This document shows positions 7,747-16,634 of a stretch of 64,000 nucleotides of DNA, one piece after another; the stretch's first letter is position 1; each line of letters starts with the position of its first letter. Source of the stretch: Aequorivita antarctica (GTDB taxonomy: Bacteria > Bacteroidota > Bacteroidia > Flavobacteriales > Flavobacteriaceae); NCBI RefSeq assembly GCF_007997155.1, contig NZ_VORT01000007.1, forward strand, positions 62,001 to 126,000. Direction: 5' to 3'. Both the position numbers and the translations under genes were made by a program. Below the pieces are notes generated by a model, which made no database searches, was not told the DNA's origin, and was given only the letters and a program-made list of their open reading frames with translations.

Positions 7747-9720
7747 ATGCTTTCCAAAAAATTTACATTCCTATTTTTTTTATTTACTTTCTTCCTATCC
7801 CATTCCCAGTCTGGGCGTATTGATGAATTTGGAAAACCTACTCAAAAGGAGTTTGAACTTAAAAGTTACGAATCTGAACCAGACGCTACTGGTGTAATAC
7901 TTTATGAATCCGCAAATTATTATGCAATTCCTATTGTTAAAAGAACTTCGGTAAGGCTTGTAAAAGAAATACACAGGAAGGTAAAAGTTTTTGATGCCAA
8001 AAAATTTGACTACGCCACAGTAGAAATACCATATTATGAAGGAGATGAGTATTATGGCGAGGAAATAAAGGACTACAAAGCCATAACCCACAATGGATCT
8101 GTACAGAATTTTATCCCTGACAATGCCTTTTATAAAACCCAAAAATCAGGGGTTGGAAATGTTTTGAAGTTTACTTTCCCAAATGTACAAGATGGGAGTA
8201 TTTTAGAATATAAATATACCATTGTGAGTCCTTATTTTTATGATTTGGATGGTTGGGAATTTCAGCACGAGCTTCCCACTATTTATAGTTTATTCCAAAC
8301 CGATTTACCTGCCCATTTTAGATACAATCGTATTCTCTACGGCCCTAAAAAGTTAGCCATTGAAAAAGCAAGTGTCAAGAAAAATGGGTTTCTGCTACCT
8401 TCAAACTCTGGCCATATTGATACCGAATTGGACGTCTATGCAATGAAAGATGTACCCTCGTTTACGGAAGAAAGCTATATGCTTTCCAAAAAAAACTATA
8501 TCTCCAGAATTGTATATGAACCACTTGCTTTTAAAGCCTTTTACGGTTTCGACCAAGTTTTTACACGCAATTGGGAAGATGTGGACTATCGTTTTGAAAT
8601 ACGCAGTGATTTTGGGGAACAACTGACAAACAAAGGCTATTTTAAAAGGAAGCTACCTAATGACATTCTTGATATCAAGGACGATTTGGAGCGTGCAAAA
8701 GCCGTATATAGTTTTATTCAAGATAGTTATACTTGGAACGGAAGATATTTCAATTATGGTATTAATGTGAAAGATGCTTTCGATGATAAATTGGGTAGTG
8801 TAACAGCCATAAACATTTCCCTGGTCAATGCGCTTGAAGCAGCAAAACTAGATTCAAAGTCCGTAATTCTTTCCACCCGAAATAACGGGTTGCCAACTGA
8901 ACTGTATCCAGTACTTTCAAATTTTAATTATGTACTCGCAGTATTAATGATAAACAACGAGAAAATTTTACTAGACGCCACCAACAAACAAGCCCCTTTT
9001 GGCATAATCCCTTTTCGAGCCTTGAACGTGCAAGGCCGCGTAATGGATTTTAAAAAAGGAAGTTATTGGATGCCTATTGAACCTTTTAAACAAAACATCC
9101 ATTACGCAAACGCACAAATTACAGCAGATGCCAATGGAGATTTTTTGGGAAAAGTTAGCCAAGCAAGTTATGGCTACATAGCGCTAGGAAAAAGAAATAG
9201 CATTGAGGAAGAGACCTTACAAGAGTATATAAAAACGCAAGAAAAAGACAACGCAGGTATTGAAATTGTAGATTACCAAGTAGAAGACATCAACGCAATT
9301 GAAAAACCGCTCAAGGAAAGCTATAGTGTTGCAATAGAACCCGAAACGGTTGGCGATAAAGTAATTCTATATCCTTTTTTCAACAAAACCTATATTTCTG
9401 AAAACCCTTTCAAAATGAAGGAGCGCAGCTACCCGATGGATTTTGGCTATCCTTTTTCAAATACCTATTTAATATCAATAGATTTGGGAAATGTATATGA
9501 AATTGAACAACTCCCAAAAAGTAGAACCATTAAACTTCCAAATGATGACGGCGAATGTTTGGTAACTTATGTTTCTGAAGACAACAAAATAAATATCCGC
9601 TTCAATATGAAACTGAATGCGTATCGTTTTCCATCCGATGCCTACTCGTCTTTAAAAGAATTTTTTGGTACCATGATTACGATGCTGAAAGAAGAATCCA
9701 TTATTTTAAAAAAAATATAA
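7747..9720 (+). CDS. Secreted DUF3857/transglutaminase-like protein, paralogue 1
   Basis: About 657 residues from the ATG at 7747, which directly begins a Sec signal peptide (MLSKKFTFLFF...SHS). The upstream in-frame ATG at 7717 only adds ten polar residues. A DUF3857 domain spans roughly residues 55-215 (YKAITHNG, KFTFPNVQDGSILEYKY). A transglutaminase-like core follows (~300-400: ERAKAVYSFIQDSYTWNGRY, ALEAAKLDSKSVILSTR), then a DUF3858-like C-terminal region. The usual catalytic cysteine position (TAINISLVNALEAA) holds no Cys, so enzymatic activity is doubtful. It is a tandem paralogue of the next gene, one base apart. Confidence 0.85.
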   Translation: MLSKKFTFLFFLFTFFLSHSQSGRIDEFGKPTQKEFELKSYESEPDATGVILYESANYYAIPIVKRTSVRLVKEIHRKVKVFDAKKFDYATVEIPYYEGDEYYGEEIKDYKAITHNGSVQNFIPDNAFYKTQKSGVGNVLKFTFPNVQDGSILEYKYTIVSPYFYDLDGWEFQHELPTIYSLFQTDLPAHFRYNRILYGPKKLAIEKASVKKNGFLLPSNSGHIDTELDVYAMKDVPSFTEESYMLSKKNYISRIVYEPLAFKAFYGFDQVFTRNWEDVDYRFEIRSDFGEQLTNKGYFKRKLPNDILDIKDDLERAKAVYSFIQDSYTWNGRYFNYGINVKDAFDDKLGSVTAINISLVNALEAAKLDSKSVILSTRNNGLPTELYPVLSNFNYVLAVLMINNEKILLDATNKQAPFGIIPFRALNVQGRVMDFKKGSYWMPIEPFKQNIHYANAQITADANGDFLGKVSQASYGYIALGKRNSIEEETLQEYIKTQEKDNAGIEIVDYQVEDINAIEKPLKESYSVAIEPETVGDKVILYPFFNKTYISENPFKMKERSYPMDFGYPFSNTYLISIDLGNVYEIEQLPKSRTIKLPNDDGECLVTYVSEDNKINIRFNMKLNAYRFPSDAYSSLKEFFGTMITMLKEESIILKKI

Positions 9721-9721
9721 A

Positions 9722-11689
9722 ATGCGTCTAAAGACTTTACTTTTTCTAAGCTGTTATTCCGTAATATCCATTTGCTATTCGCAAACACAAGGAGTACCCA
9801 CCTTTGGTGAACCTCTGAACGAAGAATTTACAATGACAAGCTATTCCTTAGATCCAGAAGCTACAGGTGTGGTGCTTTATGAAAGGGGAAATTACACTGT
9901 GGATGCTGCCGATGGCTATATCAGGCTCTTTAAAGAGGTATACAGAAAAATTAAGGTATTCGACGCCAAAAACTTTGATTATGCCACTTTTGAAATTCAA
10001 TATTATCGGGAGAACGAGGTTGAAGAAAATATTAAAGATTTTAAGGCAGTTACCCATAACGGCAAGTCCAAAGTGTTTGTGGGCGAGAACGCAGTCTTTG
10101 ACATAAAGGAAGGACAGCATTGGTCCCGAAAAAGATTTACTTTTGCCAATGTGCAGGACGGTAGTATTTTGGAATATACGTATCGTATAGAAACTCCATA
10201 CTTTTTCAATTTTGGCGGCTGGGCATTTATGAATGATCTGCCTACCCTCTATTCCGAACTTCATACCGAAATCCCCGGAAACTATAGATACAACCGCGCC
10301 CTTTATGGCGACCAAAAGCTGGATGTGAACAAAGCGGAGATAATACTAGATTGCTTCCACCTACCTGGCTTTAAACTTGCTGCCGATTGCGAATCTGCAA
10401 CCTATGCAATGAAAAACGTTCCTGCGTTTAAGGAAGAAAAATATATGCTTTCCAAAAGCAATTACATTCCATCAATGAAGTTTGAATTAAGGGATGTTGT
10501 TCACTTAGATGAAAGCAAATCAACATATTCCAAATCTTGGGATGATGTGGATCACGAATTCCAGTACGATAAAGATTTGGGACGTCAATTAAAATATACC
10601 AGTTTCTTTAAAGAACAACTTCCCACTTCTGTAACTTCAATTTCAAATGAACTGGAACGCGCCAAAGCTGTTTACTATTTTATTCAGGAACAGATGGCTT
10701 GGAACAAGGAAACTCGTATTCTTCAAGATATTCGCGTAAAAGAAGCTTTTGACAAGAAAACTGGCAACAGTTCCGAAATCAACTTGGGGCTTATAAATGC
10801 GCTGGAAGCAGCTGGTCTTAACGCTAAAATAATGCTTATCGCCACCCGCGACAATGCCTTACCCACCAAGCAATATCCTGTACTTACAGATTTTAATTAC
10901 GCCATTGTATTTCTTACCATCAACAATGAAAAGTATTTACTCGACGCCACGGAAAAAGAAACACCTTTCGGCGTACTTCCTTTTCGCGTTTTGAATATGG
11001 AAGGACGTGTGCTGGACTTTAAGAAAGGAAGTTATTGGGAACCCATTGCGCCCATCGCCAAAAACATGCACTACGAGAACATGCAACTCTCCGCCGATGA
11101 ATCTGGACTGTTTTCGGGAAAGGTGAGCGAGATTTCCACGGGCTATATTTCAGTTGACAAAAGAAAGGAAAGCAACGATTTCAGAAAAGATGAAATCATC
11201 AAAAAGAAGCAAAGTAAAAACGAAGGCTTGGACATTACAAACCTTGTAATGGAAAATGAAAAAGATTTGGAGCAGCCTTACAAGGAAAGCTACGATATTT
11301 CACTGCACGAACAACCCGTTGGCGACAAACTATTTCTCTATCCTTTTTTGATGCAGACTTATTTTTCCGAAAATCCATTCACCGCGAACACACGGCTGTA
11401 CCCCATAGATTTTGGTTTCCCGGTGATGAACAACTATCTCGTTTCCATTGCTATGAACGACCAATACGAAATCGTAAAAGTACCTGCCAACAAATTTTTA
11501 AAACTTCCCAAGAATGACGGAGAGCTATCGGTGGTGTATGATGTTTCAGAAAATATGGTAAACATTCGGCTAAGTGTAAAACTGAACAATCAAAGCTTTG
11601 CCCCAGAAGCCTATAAATCGTTACAGGAATTTTTTACCGAGCTCATAAAAATCCAATCCAATGAACCTATTGAGCTGAAAAGGATTTGA
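9722..11689 (+). CDS. Secreted DUF3857/transglutaminase-like protein, paralogue 2
   Basis: 655 residues, colinear with its upstream neighbour over the full length (shared EATGVxLYE, VYRKIKVFDAKNFDYAT, FANVQDGSILEYTYRIETPYFF, LPFRxLNxEGRVxDFKKGSYW). This indicates a tandem duplication. It has a Sec signal peptide (residues ~1-20, ending CYSQ). The transglutaminase-like core again lacks the catalytic Cys (SSEINLGLINALEAAG). It begins one base after the preceding stop, so both are one transcript. The function of these periplasmic or outer-membrane-facing proteins is unknown. Confidence 0.85.
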   Translation: MRLKTLLFLSCYSVISICYSQTQGVPTFGEPLNEEFTMTSYSLDPEATGVVLYERGNYTVDAADGYIRLFKEVYRKIKVFDAKNFDYATFEIQYYRENEVEENIKDFKAVTHNGKSKVFVGENAVFDIKEGQHWSRKRFTFANVQDGSILEYTYRIETPYFFNFGGWAFMNDLPTLYSELHTEIPGNYRYNRALYGDQKLDVNKAEIILDCFHLPGFKLAADCESATYAMKNVPAFKEEKYMLSKSNYIPSMKFELRDVVHLDESKSTYSKSWDDVDHEFQYDKDLGRQLKYTSFFKEQLPTSVTSISNELERAKAVYYFIQEQMAWNKETRILQDIRVKEAFDKKTGNSSEINLGLINALEAAGLNAKIMLIATRDNALPTKQYPVLTDFNYAIVFLTINNEKYLLDATEKETPFGVLPFRVLNMEGRVLDFKKGSYWEPIAPIAKNMHYENMQLSADESGLFSGKVSEISTGYISVDKRKESNDFRKDEIIKKKQSKNEGLDITNLVMENEKDLEQPYKESYDISLHEQPVGDKLFLYPFLMQTYFSENPFTANTRLYPIDFGFPVMNNYLVSIAMNDQYEIVKVPANKFLKLPKNDGELSVVYDVSENMVNIRLSVKLNNQSFAPEAYKSLQEFFTELIKIQSNEPIELKRI

Positions 11690-11723
11690 TAAGTAACTCG
11701 TCACTGAAACTGAACACTGATTA

Positions 11724-12548
11724 CTAATTTCCCCTGTTCTTCTCTTGAATCTTACGTATAATGGCCGTGACGGTACGTCTTGGAACAAAACGCGGTAGCC
11801 TGGAAAGAAATTTGTTGAAGGTTCCGGGAATAGCAACAACTTTTCCTTTTTGCATTGCTTTGTAGCCATATTCGGCAACTTCCGTTGGGCAGGCAATATT
11901 GAATTTTATTTTATTCTCTGAAGCATTCGTCCCATTGGAAACTACTTCCTGAAAACAGGTTTTGGTTTGCCCTGGGCAAAGTACCGTAACGGTAACACCG
12001 GTACCCTTCAGTTCATTTGCAATAGCTTCAGAAAAGGAAAGAATATATGCTTTAGAAGCATAATATAAAGACATTAACGGACCTGGCTGAAAGGCTGCCA
12101 ATGAAGACATGTTCATTATTTTTCCGCTGCCACGAGCCACCATCCCTTTTAAAATCAGTTTGGTTAAGTGAGTGGTAGTTAACACATGCAGGTTTAACAT
12201 AGCTGCATCCCGTTCCCAATCGGTATCATTGAAGCTTCCGAAGATACCGAAGCCAGCGTTATTGATTAGTACATTTATGCTTTTACCTTCAAGGGCTTGG
12301 AATATTTCTTCCGACACATTTTGTTGGCTCAAGTCTTTATTTATCAATTGTATATCCGAAGGATAAAGAGCTGCTATTTCCTCTTTCACCTCCTGTAGTT
12401 TTTCGATGTTGATATCCACCAACACCAAGTCGTACCCATCTTTTGCTAAAAGCAAGGCCAATTCAAATCCAAGCCCCGAAGCAGCTCCGGTAACAAGAGC
12501 TGTTTGTTTTATTTGTTCAGTATGTTTCAATTGCAAGTTTGTTAACAA
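11724..12548 (-). CDS. Short-chain dehydrogenase/reductase (SDR)
   Basis: 274 residues, classical SDR. It has the cofactor motif TGAASGLG near residue 20, the NNAG motif (LINNAGFGIFG), a catalytic Ser in NMSSLAAF, and YYASK supplying Tyr and Lys. The acidic residue after beta-2 (LVDIN) suggests NAD(H) preference. The C-terminal extension VPRRTVTAIIRKIQ resembles the DltE/YqjQ-like group of SDRs acting on acyl or ketone substrates; the real substrate is unknown. It is convergent with the DUF3857 pair and transcribed in the same direction as the next gene, 12 bases downstream of that gene's stop. Confidence 0.88.
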   Translation of the reverse strand: MLTNLQLKHTEQIKQTALVTGAASGLGFELALLLAKDGYDLVLVDINIEKLQEVKEEIAALYPSDIQLINKDLSQQNVSEEIFQALEGKSINVLINNAGFGIFGSFNDTDWERDAAMLNLHVLTTTHLTKLILKGMVARGSGKIMNMSSLAAFQPGPLMSLYYASKAYILSFSEAIANELKGTGVTVTVLCPGQTKTCFQEVVSNGTNASENKIKFNIACPTEVAEYGYKAMQKGKVVAIPGTFNKFLSRLPRFVPRRTVTAIIRKIQEKNRGN

Positions 12549-12560
12549 AAAGTTAATTTG

Positions 12561-13775
12561 TTAGTCGGCAATTTCCACATAATCCTTTAAATATGCAAAT
12601 CTTGGAGTAAGTTTTCCATCTTCAGTAGTGATTCTGGCACGTTGTAAAATGCCATCCAAATCGCCATTAAAGAATGCGGGGATTACGTTTTCTATAAACA
12701 TATAGCCAAATCCTTCGCTTGCATCTTTTGGCAACTCACATGGTAGATTATCTACTGCCATTACCGTAATGGCACCAGGAGCATTAAAGGCGGTTTCGCT
12801 TTCAGTTTTTGGATCGTATCCATAAAAAGGATCGGCAATAGTGGAAGCGCGGAATGTACAAGGTATGGGGCCGTCCACATCACAGGAAATATCTGCTACT
12901 AAGTTTATTTTGAAGTCAGGGCGTTTGGCATCTTCCTTTGTAAAAAGATAAGGCGCCCCATTTCCATAAAAATGGCCTGTAAAAAAGACATCGCTCACTT
13001 TAGCGTATTTCATAAAATCACTTTCGTAATCTTTAGGATCTTCATAAAATTCCCGCTTATCAAATTCGCCACCATCTTTGCGTTTGTTGTATTCTGAAAC
13101 ATCTATCTGGCAATAAACAGGTTCAGTGAATTCCTTGGAAAGGTATTCCGCATCAGTTACTTCACGTATTTTCAAGTGGTCCAATATTTCCTTCGCTCCT
13201 CTTGCCACTTTGCCTGTTCCTGAAAGAATGATTTTTAAATTTGGAAGACTGATTTTATCCAATTCTGCTTTTGTCGCGTTGAGATCTGGCAGTGTTTCTA
13301 CTTTGGGAAGTGTAAATAACTTATCGCGTAAGCCCAAGCCTCTAAAGCCATTGTAAGCCCCTACGAGTCCAGCGTAATACCCAAAACCAATCAAGCGGTG
13401 TTTATCAGCATTCACGATGGTTTCGTGGTCAAACATTTCAATATTTTTATTGAGCATTGCCTTTAACAGTTTGCGGTTGTAAGGTTGCTTTTTTATGGTA
13501 TGGCTAAAGAAGAAATACTTTTTATTTTGAATAAGTGCATCCACTGGCACTTCTTTTACGCCCAACATAACATCTGCCACTGAAACATCTTCCATCACTT
13601 CAAAACCTGCATCGCGATAGGCATCATCATTAAAAATGCGAACGTCTGAAGCCTCCACGATTATCTTAGCATCGGGAAACTTTGTTATGACTTCTTGGCA
13701 CTCTTTTGGTGAAAAAACCACCCGACGATCTGGCGGGTTTTTGCGTTCTTTGATTATTGCAAAGGTTATGGGCAT
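12561..13775 (-). CDS. NAD(P)-dependent alanine/saccharopine dehydrogenase-like oxidoreductase
   Basis: 404 residues from the ATG at 13775 (MPITFAIIKERKNPPDRRV). An earlier in-frame start at 13877 would pass through the 13801-13842 inverted repeat and is not favoured. The N-terminal domain matches AlaDh_PNT_N (IKERKNPPDRRVVFSP). The Rossmann part has IILSGTGKVARGAKEIL. A lysine-oxidoreductase-like C-terminal region contains NLVADISCDVDGPIPCTFRASTIADPFYGYDP. This resembles LYS1-type saccharopine dehydrogenases and alanine dehydrogenases. The exact substrate cannot be assigned. It is probably the first gene of a two-gene unit with the SDR. Confidence 0.8.
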   Translation of the reverse strand: MPITFAIIKERKNPPDRRVVFSPKECQEVITKFPDAKIIVEASDVRIFNDDAYRDAGFEVMEDVSVADVMLGVKEVPVDALIQNKKYFFFSHTIKKQPYNRKLLKAMLNKNIEMFDHETIVNADKHRLIGFGYYAGLVGAYNGFRGLGLRDKLFTLPKVETLPDLNATKAELDKISLPNLKIILSGTGKVARGAKEILDHLKIREVTDAEYLSKEFTEPVYCQIDVSEYNKRKDGGEFDKREFYEDPKDYESDFMKYAKVSDVFFTGHFYGNGAPYLFTKEDAKRPDFKINLVADISCDVDGPIPCTFRASTIADPFYGYDPKTESETAFNAPGAITVMAVDNLPCELPKDASEGFGYMFIENVIPAFFNGDLDGILQRARITTEDGKLTPRFAYLKDYVEIAD

Positions 13776-13800
13776 TTGGTATGTTTTTTGAATGAATATT

Positions 13801-13842
13801 GCGGTGGCAAAGATAGGGTTTTTCATGTATCTTTGCCACCGC
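13801..13842. promoter_or_regulatory. Perfect 15-bp inverted repeat with divergent -10-like boxes
   Basis: The arm GCGGTGGCAAAGATA at 13801-13815 is exactly complementary to 13828-13842, around a 12-base loop. Each arm contains TATCTTTG, so a -10-like box points outward on each strand: toward the dehydrogenase gene and toward ssrA. It may be a divergent promoter/operator or simply a hairpin. Confidence 0.5.
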
Positions 13843-13970
13843 TCTCCGAAGCTTGAACAGCAACCTAGCTTTAGCATAGTTGCATAGCGAAAGAGCAGCG
13901 TCTTTGATAGTGTATGCTATTTGGTAGTAATCATTTTTCACTACTAATTACTTATTGTTAATTGAAAATA

Positions 13971-14366
13971 GGGGCCGACTGGTTTTGACAGCGGGTCTAA
14001 TTGTATTGTAAGCATGCCGAGCGCTGGGATATAGCTCGTTAATATCATATTTCACACTTTTTAAACGGCGAGAATAACTACGCCCTAGCTGCATAATCCG
14101 AATTACAGTAGGATGTGCCTCGGCCCACAAGGTGGGTAAGCAGGAAGTCACTCAACGGCCTTGGTTTGCGGCGGTTGATATAGTGGCTTCGTAAAAGTAA
14201 ACCTAGCGATACTAGTGCTTTGATGGTATCGTGAAGCTCAAGTGAAGATAAGGGGTGCGTTGGTAGTTTTCGACCGGCAATCTCTCGAAAACCTAAATGA
14301 AAACTAAGCATGTAGAAGGCAGTATAATTGCTTGTTTGGACGAGGGTTCGAATCCCTCCGGCTCCA
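13971..14366 (+). ncRNA. ssrA: tmRNA (transfer-messenger RNA)
   Basis: About 396 nt. It begins GGGGCCGACTGGTTTTGACAG and ends with the tRNA-like T arm GGGTTCGAATCCCTCCGGCTCCA, so the 3' CCA is encoded. The tag reading frame (14067-14096) encodes GENNYALAA and a TAA stop, the usual form in flavobacteria. The acceptor ends GGGGCCG/CGGCTCC pair with one wobble. tmRNA rescues stalled ribosomes and tags their products for degradation. The 3' end is a common integration site, and an integrase gene starts 238 bases downstream. Confidence 0.97.
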
Positions 14367-14389
14367 CTTTTTGACTACCAAGTCAATTT

Positions 14390-14426
14390 AAAAACCCTGT
14401 AATATTATGATTTACAGGGTTTTTTG
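14390..14426 (+). terminator. Terminator after ssrA
   Basis: AAAACCCTGTAA and its complement TTACAGGGTTTT form a stem around an 8-base loop and are followed by a T-rich run. It lies 25 bases after the tmRNA 3' end, inside the putative integrated element. Confidence 0.75.
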
Positions 14427-14477
14427 TTTTTTATGATATCGTTCAATTGCAAATAATCGTATAAAAAAAGTCACCTA

Positions 14478-14515
14478 TTCGGTGCGCATTTTTTTTCTAA
14501 AAAGTGCGCACCGAA
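14478..14515. repeat. 11-bp perfect inverted repeat at the left end of the island
   Basis: TTCGGTGCGCA at 14478-14488 and its exact complement at 14505-14515, with a 16-base AT-rich centre. It lies between the tmRNA and the integrase gene. It could be an integrase arm site, a regulator site or a hairpin. Nothing in the sequence decides. Confidence 0.5.
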
Positions 14516-14603
14516 TTACGCATAACCTACTGATTATATGTTAAATATAGGCGATTAGTTTTTTAGGTTTTAGTATCTTTATTGATGATAAAAAGCCTCA
14601 AAA

Positions 14604-15875
14604 ATGAACACTTCTTTTTCAGTATTATTTTACCTGAAATCCAGAAAGACGGATAAGGGTTTAAAAGTCCCCATCTACCTACGGTTTACTGTAAATGGTA
14701 AACGAAGCGGATTGAGTATTTCCCGGAAAATAGATCCGCAAAAATGGGATGCCCGCGCAAATAAGGCTCGTGGAACCAGCCAAGAATCAAAAGAACTAAA
14801 TATTTATTTAGACAAAATACGTAGCCGTGTCAATAAGATCCATGAAAAACTGATTGAGGAAAATGAACCCTATACTGCTCAGGATTTAAAGAATCTTTAT
14901 GCAGGGAAAAAGGAGAAACCAAAAATGCTCGTGGAAGTTTTTGATGCTCATAATAAACAAATGGAAAAGCTTATTGACATTGAATTCGCCCTTGGCACTT
15001 TCAAGCGATATTTTACGACCCGGAACCATATTTATGAATATGTAAAGGAAGCTTATGGCAGAGAGGATATTCCCGTGCAGGATGTCAATCTTAAGTTTAT
15101 TCGCGGATTTGAATATTTTTTAAAGGAGAAAAAGGGTTGCAATCATAATTCGTCCTTAAAGTATGTCAACAATTTCAAAAAAATAATCCGAATGGCCGTA
15201 GGCAACGAATGGATTACCAAAGATCCCTTTTACAATTACAAGATTAAGTTTAAAACAGTGGAGCGGGAATTTTTATCAAAGGAGGAACTTAAGACTCTTA
15301 CGGAGCGTGAAATTAAATGGGAGCGATTGGCCGTGGTGCGAGACATGTTTGTGTTTTGCTGTTATACTGGACTTGCCTATGTGGATATCCAAAAATTAAC
15401 CCCGGATAATATCGTTCGGGATATAGACGGCAATTTATTCATCCAAGCAAAACGCACAAAAACAAAAACTAAATTAGTCATTCCCCTATTATCTCCTGCC
15501 TTGTCTATTTTGAATAAATATGAGGATCACCCCAAAGTGTTGAATGGGGATTGTGTACTACCCGTACTAAGCAACCAAAAATCCAATGCTTATTTAAAAG
15601 AAATAGCATTGCTCTGTGGCATCCATAAAAACTTAACCACTCATTTGGCGCGACATACCTTTGCGACCACTGTTACCCTTACTAATGGGGTGCCTCTTGA
15701 GACAGTTGGCAAGATGTTGGGACATAAAAACTTACGAACTACCCAACATTATGCGAAAATTATTGATAGAAAAGTAAATGAGGATATGAAAGTATTGAGT
15801 GAAAAGTTAGCAAAGGAAGAGAATTTTTCAAGCAAGATGAATAAACAACCCAAGTCACTCCTAAACCCTTATTAA
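14604..15875 (+). CDS. Tyrosine-type site-specific integrase
   Basis: 423 residues, the usual size for Bacteroidota element integrases. The N-terminal arm-binding region (~1-95) contains YLRFTVNGKRSGLSISRKIDP, followed by a SAM-like core-binding domain (~110-210) and a catalytic domain (~225-395). Catalytic residues seen: HLARHTFAT (His-x-x-Arg), LGHKNLRTTQHYAKI (His and nucleophile Tyr). The first conserved Arg is replaced (CYTGLAYVDIQ), as in IntDOT-like enzymes. Its place directly beside the ssrA 3' end indicates that tmRNA is its attachment site. Expected to integrate or excise the island. Confidence 0.93.
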   Translation: MNTSFSVLFYLKSRKTDKGLKVPIYLRFTVNGKRSGLSISRKIDPQKWDARANKARGTSQESKELNIYLDKIRSRVNKIHEKLIEENEPYTAQDLKNLYAGKKEKPKMLVEVFDAHNKQMEKLIDIEFALGTFKRYFTTRNHIYEYVKEAYGREDIPVQDVNLKFIRGFEYFLKEKKGCNHNSSLKYVNNFKKIIRMAVGNEWITKDPFYNYKIKFKTVEREFLSKEELKTLTEREIKWERLAVVRDMFVFCCYTGLAYVDIQKLTPDNIVRDIDGNLFIQAKRTKTKTKLVIPLLSPALSILNKYEDHPKVLNGDCVLPVLSNQKSNAYLKEIALLCGIHKNLTTHLARHTFATTVTLTNGVPLETVGKMLGHKNLRTTQHYAKIIDRKVNEDMKVLSEKLAKEENFSSKMNKQPKSLLNPY

Positions 15876-16034
15876 TGAATATAATTGTTCACTAAAGAAG
15901 TGTCCTTGATATTATACGAAAAAATATATTGTGCGAAATCGGTGATGAATTCAAGTATAAGATGTTTATAGAAGGATGACTACTTAACACTCTCTAAAAT
16001 ATTGATTATTTTAGACTTCCTAAAACAACTTTAG

Positions 16035-16634
16035 ATGGAGAAAAATATCTATATCAAGGCGATGGAAATAGGCTATCATTCAAATGATGGCATTAATTAT
16101 TTTCTATTAAAAGAACAACTTCAAAAGGCTCTAAACATCAAAATTGAAAAGGTAAGAGAATATACTTTGGTCGTGTGGTTTCTTAAAAATTTCCAAACCT
16201 GGGATGTTCCTTACAATGAATCTGATATACGTACAGATAAAATTCTATACGCTATTAAGGAACATACAAAAGGAAATCCTGGCGATTCCAATTCTAACAC
16301 TATAGAATTTGAGCGCATATTAGCAAAGCCTTTTTATATGAAAGGTGAAACAGTTAAACAATACCTTGACTATTTAGAGCTCAAAGAAGCTCGGGAACAG
16401 GCTAAAGATGCACAAGTAGCTTCAACCAAGGCCATAAAGATTGCTTATTGGTCTGTCGGAATCTCAGCTTTTCTGGCCCTTACCTCGATTATACTTACCC
16501 TCTATTTTTCCCTAACCGCCCCAAAACCACCGTTTGATGTATATATTAATGAAAAACCGCAGGTTTGGAAAGTACCGGAGATTTATTCACGGGACGCAGA
16601 GCATTCCCATTCTCCCGATAATGAAAAAGATTAA
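16035..16634 (+). CDS. Hypothetical protein with one C-terminal TM segment
   Basis: 199 residues, not recognised. The first ~130 residues are soluble and mixed alpha/beta in look, with a charged helical stretch (KEAREQAKDAQVASTKAIK) before one TM helix near 141-163 and a short acidic/histidine tail. This layout (cytosolic domain plus single TM) is common in small accessory-island proteins. It follows the integrase with a 159-base gap on the same strand. A start with weak upstream A-rich sequence at 16035 gives the longest sensible protein. No function can be proposed. Confidence 0.6.
   Translation: MEKNIYIKAMEIGYHSNDGINYFLLKEQLQKALNIKIEKVREYTLVVWFLKNFQTWDVPYNESDIRTDKILYAIKEHTKGNPGDSNSNTIEFERILAKPFYMKGETVKQYLDYLELKEAREQAKDAQVASTKAIKIAYWSVGISAFLALTSIILTLYFSLTAPKPPFDVYINEKPQVWKVPEIYSRDAEHSHSPDNEKD

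Noticed and set aside
14325-14366. A T-arm and acceptor-like end suggesting a tRNA gene
   Set aside because: It is the 3' tRNA-like domain of the tmRNA starting at 13971; the matching 5' half and tag frame are present upstream.
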